This document shows positions 1 to 7,526 of a stretch of DNA of 36,339 nt, one piece after another. Positions within the stretch are counted from its first letter, which is position 1, and the number at the start of each line of letters is the position of its first letter. The notes under the pieces were generated by a model, which saw nothing but the letters and a program-made list of their open reading frames with translations, was not told where the DNA came from and made no database searches. Made by a program: the position numbers and the translations under genes. The stretch comes from DATGLE01 sp035294325 (GTDB lineage Bacteria > Chloroflexota > Ktedonobacteria > Ktedonobacterales > Ktedonobacteraceae), in contig DATGLE010000133.1 in the NCBI GenBank assembly GCA_035294325.1, positions 1 to 36,339 of the forward strand, given 5' to 3'.

Positions 1-144
1 CGCTATCTGGATCGGCGCAAGATGCGACAGGTGCATACCTATACGGATGACCAGTACGAAGCCTTTCAAGAGCTGGCCGCTGATTTGCGCCATCTCCTTG
101 ACGCGCTGATCGACAATCTTGTCACGAACAGGACGACGGCGTGA
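1..144 (+). CDS. C-terminal end of an unknown protein (cut by window edge)
   Basis: Frame 1 is open from the first base to a TGA at 142-144, giving the last 47 residues of a protein whose start lies outside the window. The visible part is hydrophilic and probably helical, with a Leu-rich helix (ELAADLRHLLDALIDNLV) near the end. I do not recognise the family. It lies upstream of the small ORF, HTH protein and integrase on the same strand, so it is probably cargo or a replication/maintenance gene of the same integrated element. No ribosome-binding site can be judged because the start is missing. Confidence 0.5.
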   Translation, partial: RYLDRRKMRQVHTYTDDQYEAFQELAADLRHLLDALIDNLVTNRTTA

Positions 145-459
145 GAAGGTAGCTTACTCAGTAGCGTTCGTCTTCACTCAAAAAGAGCGCCAATGCCAGA
201 CTCCTGCACAGATGCAGGCCAGAGGGATGAGCCAGAACCATCGCAGGCAATGGATGATGCCTGAAACCTCCCATGCTCCTTTCTGGGCGCAAGCCGAGGC
301 CGATGAGAGCGAAAGTGCGTAATCCCTTGATTTTGAAACATGTTCTATCAACCTTCTTCTTCACGAAATGGATCGCTTTGCTCTGGTGACTGCTGCCGTG
401 CTAAGCGGTGCCGTCCCCAGAGTAAGCGTGTTCTATTGCATCCAATAAGGAGGCAAGCA
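145..459. other. Intergenic stretch with no convincing gene
   Basis: About 315 bases between the partial gene and the 50-aa ORF. Short open frames exist on both strands but none has a Shine-Dalgarno sequence at a sensible distance or a recognisable product. It probably holds the promoter of the small-ORF/HTH/integrase set, but I could not pick out a clear -35/-10 pair. Confidence 0.4.
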
Positions 460-612
460 ATGCTTGCTAACAAACAATGTGGTCAGGTGGCTAAACACCT
501 TATCCCGCCCGATCTTTGCCCATTTGGTGTCGCGCCCTGGCGCGGCTCTTTTATTGTTGGTTGGATCCGCGTCCTCCTGAGCCTCTTCGCTCAGGAAGCG
601 CCTGCATCATAG
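460..612 (+). CDS. Small hypothetical protein, 50 aa, upstream of excisionase-like gene
   Basis: The open frame reaches further upstream, but the ATG at 460 has a strong AAGGAGG at 447-453, six bases away, so this start is chosen. The product is 50 aa, with two Cys, a central hydrophobic stretch (GSFIVGWIRVLLSLF) that could be a short membrane or amphipathic helix, and no family I recognise. Its TAG stop at 610-612 overlaps the AGGAGG of the next gene, so the two are likely translationally coupled. The context is the integrase end of an integrated element. It could be a small regulator or a leader peptide; no function is assigned. Confidence 0.45.
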   Translation: MLANKQCGQVAKHLIPPDLCPFGVAPWRGSFIVGWIRVLLSLFAQEAPAS

Positions 613-623
613 GAGGTATGCGT

Positions 624-842
624 ATGGCCCGTCGAAAAAAGATTTCTACAGCTCATCAGATTTACCTCAGCGTGGCGGATGTGGCGATTCAGTTAGGGGT
701 CTGCCGGCAGACGGTCTACAACTACATCTATCAGGAGGGACTTCCCACGATAACACTACGCGGCATGCTGCGTATCGATCCCAACTCGCTCCAGGCGTGG
801 CTCAAGGCGCATGAGCGCCCACAGTCCCATGGAGTAGCATAG
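624..842 (+). CDS. Excisionase-like helix-turn-helix DNA-binding protein
   Basis: A 72-aa protein that fits the small HTH_17/MerR-like excisionase family. The segment YLSVADVAIQLGVCRQTVYNYIYQEGLPTITLRGMLRIDPNSLQAWL has the typical order: helix-turn-helix with the recognition helix around RQTVYNYI, a wing with a Gly-Leu-Pro turn, and a final helix beginning ID.NSLQAWL. The N-terminus is basic (MARRKKIS). AGGAGG at 611-616 is seven bases before the ATG at 624; an ATG at 618 is too close to it. It ends 16 bases before the integrase start, consistent with one operon. Likely role: directing integrase toward excision or repressing the operon (inference). Confidence 0.75.
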   Translation: MARRKKISTAHQIYLSVADVAIQLGVCRQTVYNYIYQEGLPTITLRGMLRIDPNSLQAWLKAHERPQSHGVA

Positions 843-858
843 GGAGGGGAAGTAGAGA

Positions 859-2013
859 ATGGGGCGACAACGCAAACGCAGCGTTCCCGGCGGCGGTTCG
901 GTCTTTCTGCGCAAAGATGGTCGCTGGGAAGCAAGGTTTAAGGTCGAGGAAACCGGAAAGTATAAATCCCTCTACGCGAAAACGGAGAGGGACGCCTATA
1001 AGCTGCTGGAAGATGCAAAATTCCAGCAGCGACAAGGAGCGCTCGCAACAGGGCCACAGCAAACGGTAGGGCAATTCTTAGCGTACTGGTTAGAGGATGT
1101 ACAGAAGCCAGCGGTGCGGTTAAGTACGTATCGCATCAATCGTATTATCGTGCAGAGGCATCTCATCCCTGGGCTTGGACATATTAAGTTGCAGAAGCTG
1201 ACGACACAACATGTGCAGACGTTCTACGCGAAGAAGTTGCGGGAAGGAATGGCCGCGAGTCGTGTGAGGCAGCTTCATGGCATGCTTCATAAAGCCTTAA
1301 CGTATGCCAGGCGCATCAAGCTTGTTGGTTCCAATGTGGCTGAAGATGTGGAACTGCCCAAAGCCAGGAAACCGAAGCATGTTGCACTGACCCCGGAGCA
1401 AGCACTGCTCCTCTTGGAGAAAGCAAGAGAGAAGAAGTTGGATGTGTTGATAGCTCTGGCGGTGAGCACAGGGATGCGGGAAGGAGAGATCCTGGCCTTG
1501 CGTTGGTCAGATATTGATCTGGCGAAGGGGACGATCCAGGTGTCTCGTACTGTAAACTATCTGCCGAAATTTCACTTTGTAGAAGGTGAGCCGAAAACGG
1601 AATCGAGCAAGCGAACTATCCAGATATCCCGTTTCCTGGTTGATCTTCTCAGGAAGCACCGGGCTTTGCAGTTGGAAAAGAGGCTCGAAAAGAAGCTCAA
1701 GGCAGGCGATAGATGGGTAGACCGTGACCTTGTTTTTCCTAACAGCGTTGGTGGGTTTCTGCTTGGGAATGTTCTCCGAAACCAGTTTTATAGGCTCCTT
1801 GCCGATGCCGGTTTACCTCGCATGCACTTTCATGATCTGCGGCACAGCGCGGCGACCATCTTGATAAGTATGGGGGTGCCTCCGAATGTGGTGCAGAAGC
1901 TGCTGGGGCATAGTGATATTGCGATCACATTGGGAGTGTATGGCGCTGTTCTGCCTTCGATGCAGCAAGATGTGGCGGATAAGATGGATGATCTTTTTGG
2001 TAGTAATCCCTAA
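859..2013 (+). CDS. Tyrosine site-specific recombinase (phage-type integrase)
   Basis: 384 aa, the normal length for a phage/ICE integrase. Domains in order: an N-terminal arm-binding beta domain at about 11-58 (GGGSVFLRKDGRWEARF), a SAM-like core-binding domain at about 67-160, and the catalytic domain at about 175-370. The catalytic set is visible: Arg207 (TGMREGE), the beta-hairpin Lys246 (PKTESSKR), His325 and Arg328 (HDLRH), His351 (LGHS) and the nucleophile Tyr361 (GVYG). The enzyme should be active. A purine-rich GGGAGGGGA precedes the ATG. It integrates or excises DNA at an attachment site, which in such elements usually lies close to the integrase gene, so the junction is expected just downstream. 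It is the last gene of the element in this window. Confidence 0.93.
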   Translation: MGRQRKRSVPGGGSVFLRKDGRWEARFKVEETGKYKSLYAKTERDAYKLLEDAKFQQRQGALATGPQQTVGQFLAYWLEDVQKPAVRLSTYRINRIIVQRHLIPGLGHIKLQKLTTQHVQTFYAKKLREGMAASRVRQLHGMLHKALTYARRIKLVGSNVAEDVELPKARKPKHVALTPEQALLLLEKAREKKLDVLIALAVSTGMREGEILALRWSDIDLAKGTIQVSRTVNYLPKFHFVEGEPKTESSKRTIQISRFLVDLLRKHRALQLEKRLEKKLKAGDRWVDRDLVFPNSVGGFLLGNVLRNQFYRLLADAGLPRMHFHDLRHSAATILISMGVPPNVVQKLLGHSDIAITLGVYGAVLPSMQQDVADKMDDLFGSNP

Positions 2014-2207
2014 GTTTGGTGTCAATCGTAGTGTCAATTGACTCGCGGGGGCGGTGTTGCTGTGGTATGGAACAGCCTGGCAAGCCGCCTCCGCACTGTT
2101 AGCAGCCGGAGATTGCTAGTATCAGCCTACTATTCCTAGTAGCTGACCAATTCCCTGGATGAGCAAAAGCGCCGTCGTGATGTGCGCCTATTTCAACCCG
2201 GCAAAAT
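2014..2207. other. Intergenic region likely holding the element/chromosome junction (att site not identified)
   Basis: Starts with a short direct repeat (GTGTCAAT at about 2021 and 2032) just past the integrase stop. I searched by eye for a tRNA 3' end or T-loop that could be the attachment target and found none. The exact att core cannot be placed without the other end of the element. Confidence 0.3.
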
Positions 2208-2256
2208 GATAGGCCCCGCGCAGTTGCCCAAAGTGGGCAACTGCGCGGGGCCTATC
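2208..2256. terminator. Perfect 23-bp hairpin between convergent genes
   Basis: Bases 2208-2230 are the exact reverse complement of 2234-2256, with the loop AAG. The stem is GC-rich (core GCCCCGCGCAGTTGCCCA). It lies between the convergent integrase and DUF1801 genes, so a bidirectional terminator is the simplest reading, although there is no T-run on either side. It lacks the flanking motifs and GCRC-NNN-GYGC core of the main palindrome family described below. It could also be the recombination site of the element. Confidence 0.6.
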
Positions 2257-2274
2257 GTAGGCATATCTTCGTCC

Positions 2275-2715
2275 TCAACTCACCGCTTTCTTCACAAGCG
2301 CGCTGATCCTCGCCTCAGTGGCTTCGGTCAACTCCCTCAGCGCGAAGGAGGTCGGCCACATTTCGCCTTCGTCGAGGTGCGCCGCGTCGTTGAAGCCGAG
2401 CGTCGCGTATCTCGTGTTGAACTTCTGTGCGGGTTGGAAGAAGCAGACAATCTTGCCGTCCCTGGCATATGCGGGCATTCCGTACCAGGTTTTCGGCGAG
2501 AGGACTGGCGCGCTGGCTTTGATGATCTCATGGAGCCGCGTAGCCATAGTGCGGTCTGGGTCCGACATCTCGGCGATCTTCGCAAGCACGTCGCTTTCGC
2601 CTTCCGCCCTGCTCTTATTGGCACGCTCTTCCGCCTTCTGCTCTTTGGCGCGCTCCTTCATCGCGGCTCGTTCCTCGGCTGTGAAACCCCTGGACTTCTT
2701 TTCAGGTTGGCTCAT
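2275..2715 (-). CDS. DUF1801 domain protein
   Basis: 146 aa. The C-terminal two thirds fit the DUF1801 fold (YdhG/Fra-like family): TRLHEIIKASAPVLSPKTWYGMPAYARDGKIVCFFQPAQKF followed by TRYATLGFND and a C-terminal helix. The N-terminal 50 residues are a charged Lys/Glu/Arg-rich extension, probably helical. The ATG complement at 2713-2715 is preceded on the minus strand by AGGAGG five bases away. DUF1801 proteins are small soluble proteins, some proposed as iron chaperones; the function here is unknown. It faces the integrase and is probably the first chromosomal gene outside the element. A Leu/Arg-rich open frame on the opposite strand is a shadow. Confidence 0.85.
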   Translation of the reverse strand: MSQPEKKSRGFTAEERAAMKERAKEQKAEERANKSRAEGESDVLAKIAEMSDPDRTMATRLHEIIKASAPVLSPKTWYGMPAYARDGKIVCFFQPAQKFNTRYATLGFNDAAHLDEGEMWPTSFALRELTEATEARISALVKKAVS

Positions 2716-3439
2716 AAAAACCTCCTCATATTGACCCGGTTGGAAACCTCGCCGCAGTTCGACTGCGGACTTGTGTTCTTCTCGTCATACGTCGCCCGAT
2801 GCGACAATTAAGCCGCGGTGGCATCGCTTCATGTATCCCCGCTCAGATTTAGTTCCCTTGAGGCATCGGCTCGCTGGTTTCCAGGTAAGGGGCGAGCCGA
2901 ATCAGCATTATATGTGTCTAAATGGTCACTTGTAAAGGGCCATATTGGGACTATACCCATTTTCGCGATGCAAGGAAGCTGCTTCTGATCTATAGCTGAT
3001 GGAGGGATCTTACATCTTCCCAATCCACATCACGATAGTGCCTCTGCCCTGGCTGCGAAATGCTTTCCTGTAGTTCCTATCTCGATAGAGGTCTGTGGTC
3101 CTGGCAGCGCCGAAAACTGGAAAGCCCCGGTTGTTTATAGAGAGAATCAATAGCCCATTCAGGTTGTCCATCTAGGCAAGAAAAGAAACAGGTGTTACAT
3201 TGTTGGGGAGATGACCTCGTGCCAGGAGGTTGAGCAACTATAACGTGAGTGGGAGAATTGTAACCGCTTCTACACTCTCCGGTAACATATTTCACCGGTC
3301 AGAGGTGGTATGCTCAGTACCGACAGTTTGCCGGGCGGAGGAAATGTTGCAGAGGCGCGGATGATAAAAGGCTAAACCGTTGGTACTCTCATCTACACTG
3401 AAATAAAGAGATAGAAGTGCTATTGAAAGGCGAGTATTC
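2716..3439. other. Long intergenic region (724 bases) without a supported gene
   Basis: It separates the divergent DUF1801 and AlkP-family genes and should hold both promoters. Small dyads are visible: TCGGCTCGC/GCGAGCCGA around 2870-2902, and CCGGT-N10-ACCGG near 3281-3300. Minus-strand frames of 64-114 aa lack ribosome-binding sites and known motifs. The G+C content appears lower than in the genes. Confidence 0.45.
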
Positions 3440-4840
3440 ATGAGCAGACGAAAAAAAGTTCTGGTGATCGGCCTGGACTGCGCCGCCCCGGAGCTGGTTT
3501 TTGAGCAATGGCGTGATGAATTGCCGAATTTCAAGCGCGTGATGGATGATGGCGTCTGGGGCAAGCTGGAAAGCTGTATCCCTGCGATCACCGTTCCGGC
3601 CTGGAGTTCGATGATGTCGAGCAAGGATCCCGGCACGCTGGGGTTCTACGGCTTCCGCAATCGCGGCGATTACACCTATAGCAAATATACGCTGGCAAAC
3701 TCAAATTCGGTCAGAACTGACCGCGTATGGGATGTACTCTCGCGCGCGGGCAAGAAGGTCATTACCGTTGGTGTCCCCCAGACCTATCCGCCGAAGCCGG
3801 TAAACGGCATTCAGGTGGGATGCTTCCTGACGCCATCGACAAAGAACCCCGAGCGTCCCTATACCTATCCTGCCTCCGCCATGCGCGAAATCGAGGAGGC
3901 TGTTGGCGATTACCTGGTCGATGTACCAAACTTCCGCACCGAGGATAAGGATTACCTGCTGCGCCAGATCTACACTATGACCGAGCGGCGTTTCAAGCTG
4001 GTCAAGAAGTGGCTGGTAGAGAAGGATTGGGACTTCTTCATGTTTGTCGAGATGGGCACGGACCGTATCCATCATGGCCTCTGGAAGTATCACGACCCCA
4101 CTCATCACAAGTACCAGGTCCACCCCGTCTATAACAACAGCATTCACGACTACTACCGCTATATCGACAATGAGATCGGTCAGATCCTGGAACTCGTCGA
4201 TGATGACACCACCGTCTTCATCGTCTCGGACCACGGTGCGAAGAAGATGGACGGCGGCATCTGTGTGAACGAATGGCTCATCCGTGAAGGCTATCTCACA
4301 CTCAAGTCGTATCCAAAGAGCCTGACCGCTATCGACAAATGTGAAATCGACTGGAGCAGGACGAAGGCGTGGGGTGATGGCGGCTACTATGCGCGCATCT
4401 TCCTTAATGTGGCCGGGCGCGAGCCGGAGGGCACTGTGCAGCCCGAAGAGTACGAAGCCGTGCGCAGCGAACTCAAGGCAAAGTTCGAGGCCATCGTTGA
4501 TCCCGACGGCGTGAATATTGGCACAACCGTCTTCAAGCCGCAGGAAGTGTACAGGCAGTGCAACGGCGTGCCGCCCGACCTGATCGTCTACTTCGGCGAC
4601 CTCTTCTGGCGCTCGGTAGGAACTGTGGGCTATGATTCCATCTATACGTTCGATAACGACACCGGTCCCGATGATTGCAACCATGCGCAATTCGGCATCG
4701 TTATCAAGCATGATCCCGATGTCCACGAAGGACCGGGCGGACGCGAACTGCATGGCCTCCAGTTGATGGATATGGCGCCAAGCATTCTGCGACAGCTGGA
4801 TGTGCCCGTCCCTGAAGATATGCAGGGCAAGGCGTTTTAA
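3440..4840 (+). CDS. AlkP-superfamily phosphodiesterase/nucleotide pyrophosphatase-like hydrolase
   Basis: 466 aa, matching the predicted AlkP-superfamily phosphohydrolase/phosphomutase group (type I phosphodiesterase fold). The two-metal set is complete: Asp13 (LVIGLDC), the nucleophile Thr51 (PAITVPAW), Asp208 and His212 (GTDRIHHG), Asp264-His265 (VSDHGAKKMDGG) and His438 (ELHGLQ). No signal peptide is seen, so it should be cytoplasmic. It heads a same-strand group with APS kinase and ATP sulfurylase, so a nucleotide or sulfate/phosphate-ester substrate is plausible, but the exact substrate cannot be read from sequence. It ends right after the VPEDMQGKAF motif, without the Arg-Leu-x-x-Leu-Gly-Tyr tail that I recall in many relatives; such a tail occurs on the next gene. 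Confidence 0.85.
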   Translation: MSRRKKVLVIGLDCAAPELVFEQWRDELPNFKRVMDDGVWGKLESCIPAITVPAWSSMMSSKDPGTLGFYGFRNRGDYTYSKYTLANSNSVRTDRVWDVLSRAGKKVITVGVPQTYPPKPVNGIQVGCFLTPSTKNPERPYTYPASAMREIEEAVGDYLVDVPNFRTEDKDYLLRQIYTMTERRFKLVKKWLVEKDWDFFMFVEMGTDRIHHGLWKYHDPTHHKYQVHPVYNNSIHDYYRYIDNEIGQILELVDDDTTVFIVSDHGAKKMDGGICVNEWLIREGYLTLKSYPKSLTAIDKCEIDWSRTKAWGDGGYYARIFLNVAGREPEGTVQPEEYEAVRSELKAKFEAIVDPDGVNIGTTVFKPQEVYRQCNGVPPDLIVYFGDLFWRSVGTVGYDSIYTFDNDTGPDDCNHAQFGIVIKHDPDVHEGPGGRELHGLQLMDMAPSILRQLDVPVPEDMQGKAF

Positions 4841-5082
4841 GCGCAATCCTTTTTCTTCTCTCCGTGAAAGCAGGCGGCAGGGAAGGAATCGCAGCCGGGA
4901 TTTTGTTAGATGTTATACCGTGCCGTTATGCCGGGCACCTCTGGAGAAGCATCAGCGCAGAGACCACCGGTCTCTTGCCCGGCCAGGGCCATACACGGAG
5001 TCGATCTTCGTGCGGTGTGCGGATGTGTTCACCGCAACTGAGTATGTGAAATACAAATAAGGAAGGCAGACAACAAATAGGA

Positions 5083-5682
5083 ATGGCGAACACTGGATTT
5101 ACCATCTGGTTTACAGGACTTTCGGGTGCTGGCAAGAGCACCCTCTCAAAGCTCGTTGAGGCCCGCCTGCAAGCTCGTGGGCGCAACGTCGAGATTCTGG
5201 ATGGAGACGTTGTACGCACGCACTTGAGCAAAGGGTTGGGGTTCAGCCGCGAGGACCGCGATACCAATATCAAGCGCATCGCTTTCGTTTGCAAATTGCT
5301 TACCCGCAATGGCGCTGCCTGCATCTCAGCGGCGATTGCACCCTATAGAGAAACCCGCGCGTGGGCGCGCGAAGAGATCGGCAACTTCGTCGAAGTGTAT
5401 GTAAAGTGCCCGCTGGAAGTGTGCCGCCAGCGCGATGTGAAGGGCCTCTACAAGCTCGCCGACGAAGGCAAGATTCAGAACTTCACGGGCGTGAGCGATC
5501 CCTACGAGGAGCCGGAGAATCCCGAACTGGTCGTTGAGACCGATAAAGAGACGCCCGAAGAGAGCGCTGATCGCATTATCGCCAGGCTGGAGGAACTGGG
5601 CTATCTTGAGCCTGAGGATACGCACGCCGATGAATCAACCAGGGTGGTGACGGACCGCCTGGCCGCTCTGGGCTATCTATAA
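5083..5682 (+). CDS. cysC: Adenylylsulfate (APS) kinase
   Basis: 199 aa. It transfers phosphate from ATP to APS, making PAPS, the sulfate donor for sulfotransferases or for assimilation. Visible motifs: the P-loop GLSGAGKST at 12-20, DGD at 40-42 followed by VVR, the SREDRDTNIKR region (about 55-65), APYRETR (about 86-92) and the GLYKLADEGKIQNFTGVSDPYEEPENPEL region. The last 30 or so residues form an unusual extension with two copies of a RL-x-x-LGYL pattern (RLEELGYL and RLAALGYL). The Shine-Dalgarno site is poor (AAGGAAGG about 16 bases upstream), so the start is less certain than the family. No reductase gene follows, which leaves PAPS use for sulfation open. Confidence 0.93.
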   Translation: MANTGFTIWFTGLSGAGKSTLSKLVEARLQARGRNVEILDGDVVRTHLSKGLGFSREDRDTNIKRIAFVCKLLTRNGAACISAAIAPYRETRAWAREEIGNFVEVYVKCPLEVCRQRDVKGLYKLADEGKIQNFTGVSDPYEEPENPELVVETDKETPEESADRIIARLEELGYLEPEDTHADESTRVVTDRLAALGYL

Positions 5683-5745
5683 GGTCAGATGTGAGGATCA
5701 GATAGGACCAGATGTAAGATTAAGATGTAAGGGCAAGAAGGCGGG

Positions 5746-5968
5746 AGCCGGAAGGGGCGGACAAGAAGGCGAGGGGACAAGAGGCAAGAAGAGGCAAGAA
5801 GGCGAGGGCCGGAAGGGGCGGGCAAGAAGGCGGGGGGACAAGAGGCAAGAAGAGGTAAGAAGGCGAGGGCCGGAAGGGGCGGACAAGAAGGCGAGGGGAC
5901 AAGAGGCAAGAAGAGGCAAGAAGGCGAGGGCCGGAAGGGGCGGACAAGAAGGCGAGGGGACAAGAAGG
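5746..5968. repeat. Tandem repeat, 61-bp unit, about 3.6 copies
   Basis: Copies begin at about 5746, 5807, 5868 and 5929 (unit starts with GGCCGGAAGGGGCGG), spaced exactly 61 bases with few differences. Each unit is purine-rich and has internal AAGAGGCAAG/AAGAAGGCGAG sub-repeats. Pro/Leu/Ser-rich minus-strand open frames run through it in several phases only because the array has few stops; they are not genes. The array runs into the palindrome at 5970-6013, and its AAGAAGGCG segment continues into that palindrome's left side. Confidence 0.9.
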
Positions 5969-5969
5969 C

Positions 5970-6013
5970 GGGGGCAAGCCCCGCCTCTACATGTAGAGAG
6001 GGGGCTTGCCCCC
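5970..6013. repeat. GTAGAG-type palindrome between two tandem arrays
   Basis: Bases 5970-5991 pair with 5992-6013 around CTCTACA/TGTAGAG, with two mismatches. Each arm carries an inner inverted repeat (GGGGCAAGCCCC and GGGGCTTGCCCC). It is the same general type as the inverted repeat at 35352-35429, which also has TCTCTACA/TGTAGAGA. A tandem array sits on each side, and each array resembles the palindrome arm next to it. Confidence 0.85.
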
Positions 6014-6198
6014 CTCTGGTGTGCCCCCCTCCGGTGTGCGCCCCTGGTGCGCCCCTGGTGTGCCTCAGGTGCGCCCCTGGTGTGCCTCAGGTGCACCCCT
6101 CAGGTGTGCGCCCCTCAGGTGTGCCCCCGGGTGTGCCTCAGGTGCGCCCTTCAGGTGTGTTTCGGGTGTGCCCCTCAGGTGCGCCCCTGGTGTGCCTC
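6014..6198. repeat. Short-period tandem repeat upstream of sat
   Basis: An array of about 11-base units of the type CCCCTGGTGTG / CCTCAGGTGCG, repeated about 16 times with drift. Cys/Pro/Ala-rich open frames cross it in two phases but are low-complexity artefacts. It ends about 28 bases before the sat start codon, so it forms most of the cysC-sat gap and could affect transcription reaching sat. Confidence 0.85.
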
Positions 6199-6226
6199 TC
6201 TAGTTCTGGACAGAAGGTAGGAAATT

Positions 6227-7402
6227 ATGTCAAATGCATCGAGTGGCTTGATTGCTCCGCATGGAGGCAAGCTGATTATAAATATGGCCGAAGAGGCTGA
6301 GCGCGCGGAGTTGCAAGAGCGTGCGAAGGGCCTGCCACAGATCACCGTTGGCGCGCGTCATCTCGCCGACCTGGAGATGCTGGCTAATGGCGCCTATAGC
6401 CCGCTGTCGGGTTTCATGACGCGCGCGGACTATTTGAGCGTCGTTGACGCTATGCACCTGGCGAATGGTCTGCCCTGGACCATCCCCATCACCCTCCCGG
6501 TCTCCACGGAGCAGGGCGAGAGCTTGAAGGAAGGGGCGCAGGTAGCCCTGGTCGATGAGCAGGGAGTCTTGCAGGCCGTGATGACCGTTGCCGAGAAGTA
6601 TGGCTACGACAAGCAGCTTGAGGCGCGCAAGGTCTATCGCACCGAGGAAGACGCCCACCCCGGCGTTAAGATCATCTACAACCAGGGTGATGTCCTGCTG
6701 GGCGGCCCCGTGCGCGTTGTCACCTTGCAGCACCAGGCGTTCGCGCGCTATCGCTATACACCAACGCAGTCGCGGGCCATGTTCGCCGAGCGCGGCTGGC
6801 AGCGCATCGTCGGCTTCCAGACGCGCAACCCCGTCCATCGCGCACACGAATACATCCAGAAGTGTGCCCTGGAGACGGTGGATGGCCTCTACCTGCATCC
6901 CCTGGTCGGTGAGACCAAGAGCGACGATATCCCCGCCGATGTGCGCATGCGCTGCTACGAAGTGCTCTTTGAGCACTACTACCCGGCGGATCGCGTGATT
7001 CTGGGAGTGCTCCCCGCCGCCATGCGGTACGCGGGGCCGCGCGAAGCCATCTTTCACGCCCTGATGCGCAAGAATTACGGCTGCTCGCATTTCATCGTCG
7101 GACGCGATCATGCTGGCGTTGGCAACTACTACGGTACCTTCGATGCACAGCGCATCTTTTCCGAGTTCGACCCGGCGAAACTGGGCATCACGCCGATGTG
7201 CTTCGATCATGCCTTCTTCTGCCGCGTCTGTGACTCGATGGCGACCTCGAAGACCTGCCCGCACGGCGGCGATGACCATGTGACGCTCAGCGGTACGAAG
7301 GTGCGCCAGATGTTGCGCGCGGGCCAGATGCCGCCACGCGAATTCTCGCGGCCAGAAGTGGCGAAGGTCCTGATTGACGCCATGCGCCAGCCTGTGGCGT
7401 AA
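6227..7402 (+). CDS. sat: Sulfate adenylyltransferase (ATP sulfurylase), zinc-type
   Basis: 391 aa, the usual length of the single-domain bacterial/archaeal enzyme. It makes APS and pyrophosphate from ATP and sulfate. Motifs: QTRNPVHRAH at 198-207 (nucleotide/sulfate-binding HxxH), GRDH at 292-295, and a C-terminal LSGTKVRQMLRAGQMPPREFSRPEV (about 354-378). A Cys set, Cys332-x2-Cys335-x8-Cys344 plus His346, matches the structural zinc site known from Thermus ATP sulfurylase. AAGGTAGG lies just upstream of the ATG. There is no fused APS kinase domain; that activity is the separate cysC upstream. The pair provides PAPS. A terminator-like hairpin follows at 7475. Confidence 0.95.
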   Translation: MSNASSGLIAPHGGKLIINMAEEAERAELQERAKGLPQITVGARHLADLEMLANGAYSPLSGFMTRADYLSVVDAMHLANGLPWTIPITLPVSTEQGESLKEGAQVALVDEQGVLQAVMTVAEKYGYDKQLEARKVYRTEEDAHPGVKIIYNQGDVLLGGPVRVVTLQHQAFARYRYTPTQSRAMFAERGWQRIVGFQTRNPVHRAHEYIQKCALETVDGLYLHPLVGETKSDDIPADVRMRCYEVLFEHYYPADRVILGVLPAAMRYAGPREAIFHALMRKNYGCSHFIVGRDHAGVGNYYGTFDAQRIFSEFDPAKLGITPMCFDHAFFCRVCDSMATSKTCPHGGDDHVTLSGTKVRQMLRAGQMPPREFSRPEVAKVLIDAMRQPVA

Positions 7403-7474
7403 TTACTGTAGGGGCGAGCCGCGCGCAGCGAGCTTGCTGCGTCCTGCGGTGGATTCTTCTGGCTTTTCGTTAGA

Positions 7475-7526
7475 CAATGTGCATGCTGTTGTTCCGAAGG
7501 CAGCCTGCACATTGCGTTTGTTTTTG
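7475..7526 (+). terminator. Rho-independent terminator after sat
   Basis: CAATGTGCATGCTG (7475-7488) pairs with CAGCCTGCACATTG (7501-7514) at 13 of 14 positions, with a 12-nt loop, followed by a T-rich run (CGTTTGTTTTTG). It separates sat from the hddA-like gene. Confidence 0.7.

Noticed and set aside
2014..2207. tRNA gene or fragment as attachment site
   Set aside because: No T-loop, acceptor stem or CCA-like end was found on either strand.
3701..4846. 381-aa minus-strand open frame
   Set aside because: Lies wholly within the AlkP-family gene, which has a complete active site; the antisense frame is a G+C-driven shadow.
5685..6096. Pro/Leu/Ser-rich minus-strand proteins over the 61-bp array
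   Set aside because: Several phases are open at once because the array has few stops; no ribosome-binding site; repeats explain the composition.
6006..6300. Cys/Pro/Ala-rich plus-strand proteins before sat
   Set aside because: Low-complexity translation of the 11-base array; one frame runs into sat in the wrong phase.
6230..7279. 349-aa minus-strand open frame
   Set aside because: Antisense of sat; no family motifs and no start signals.
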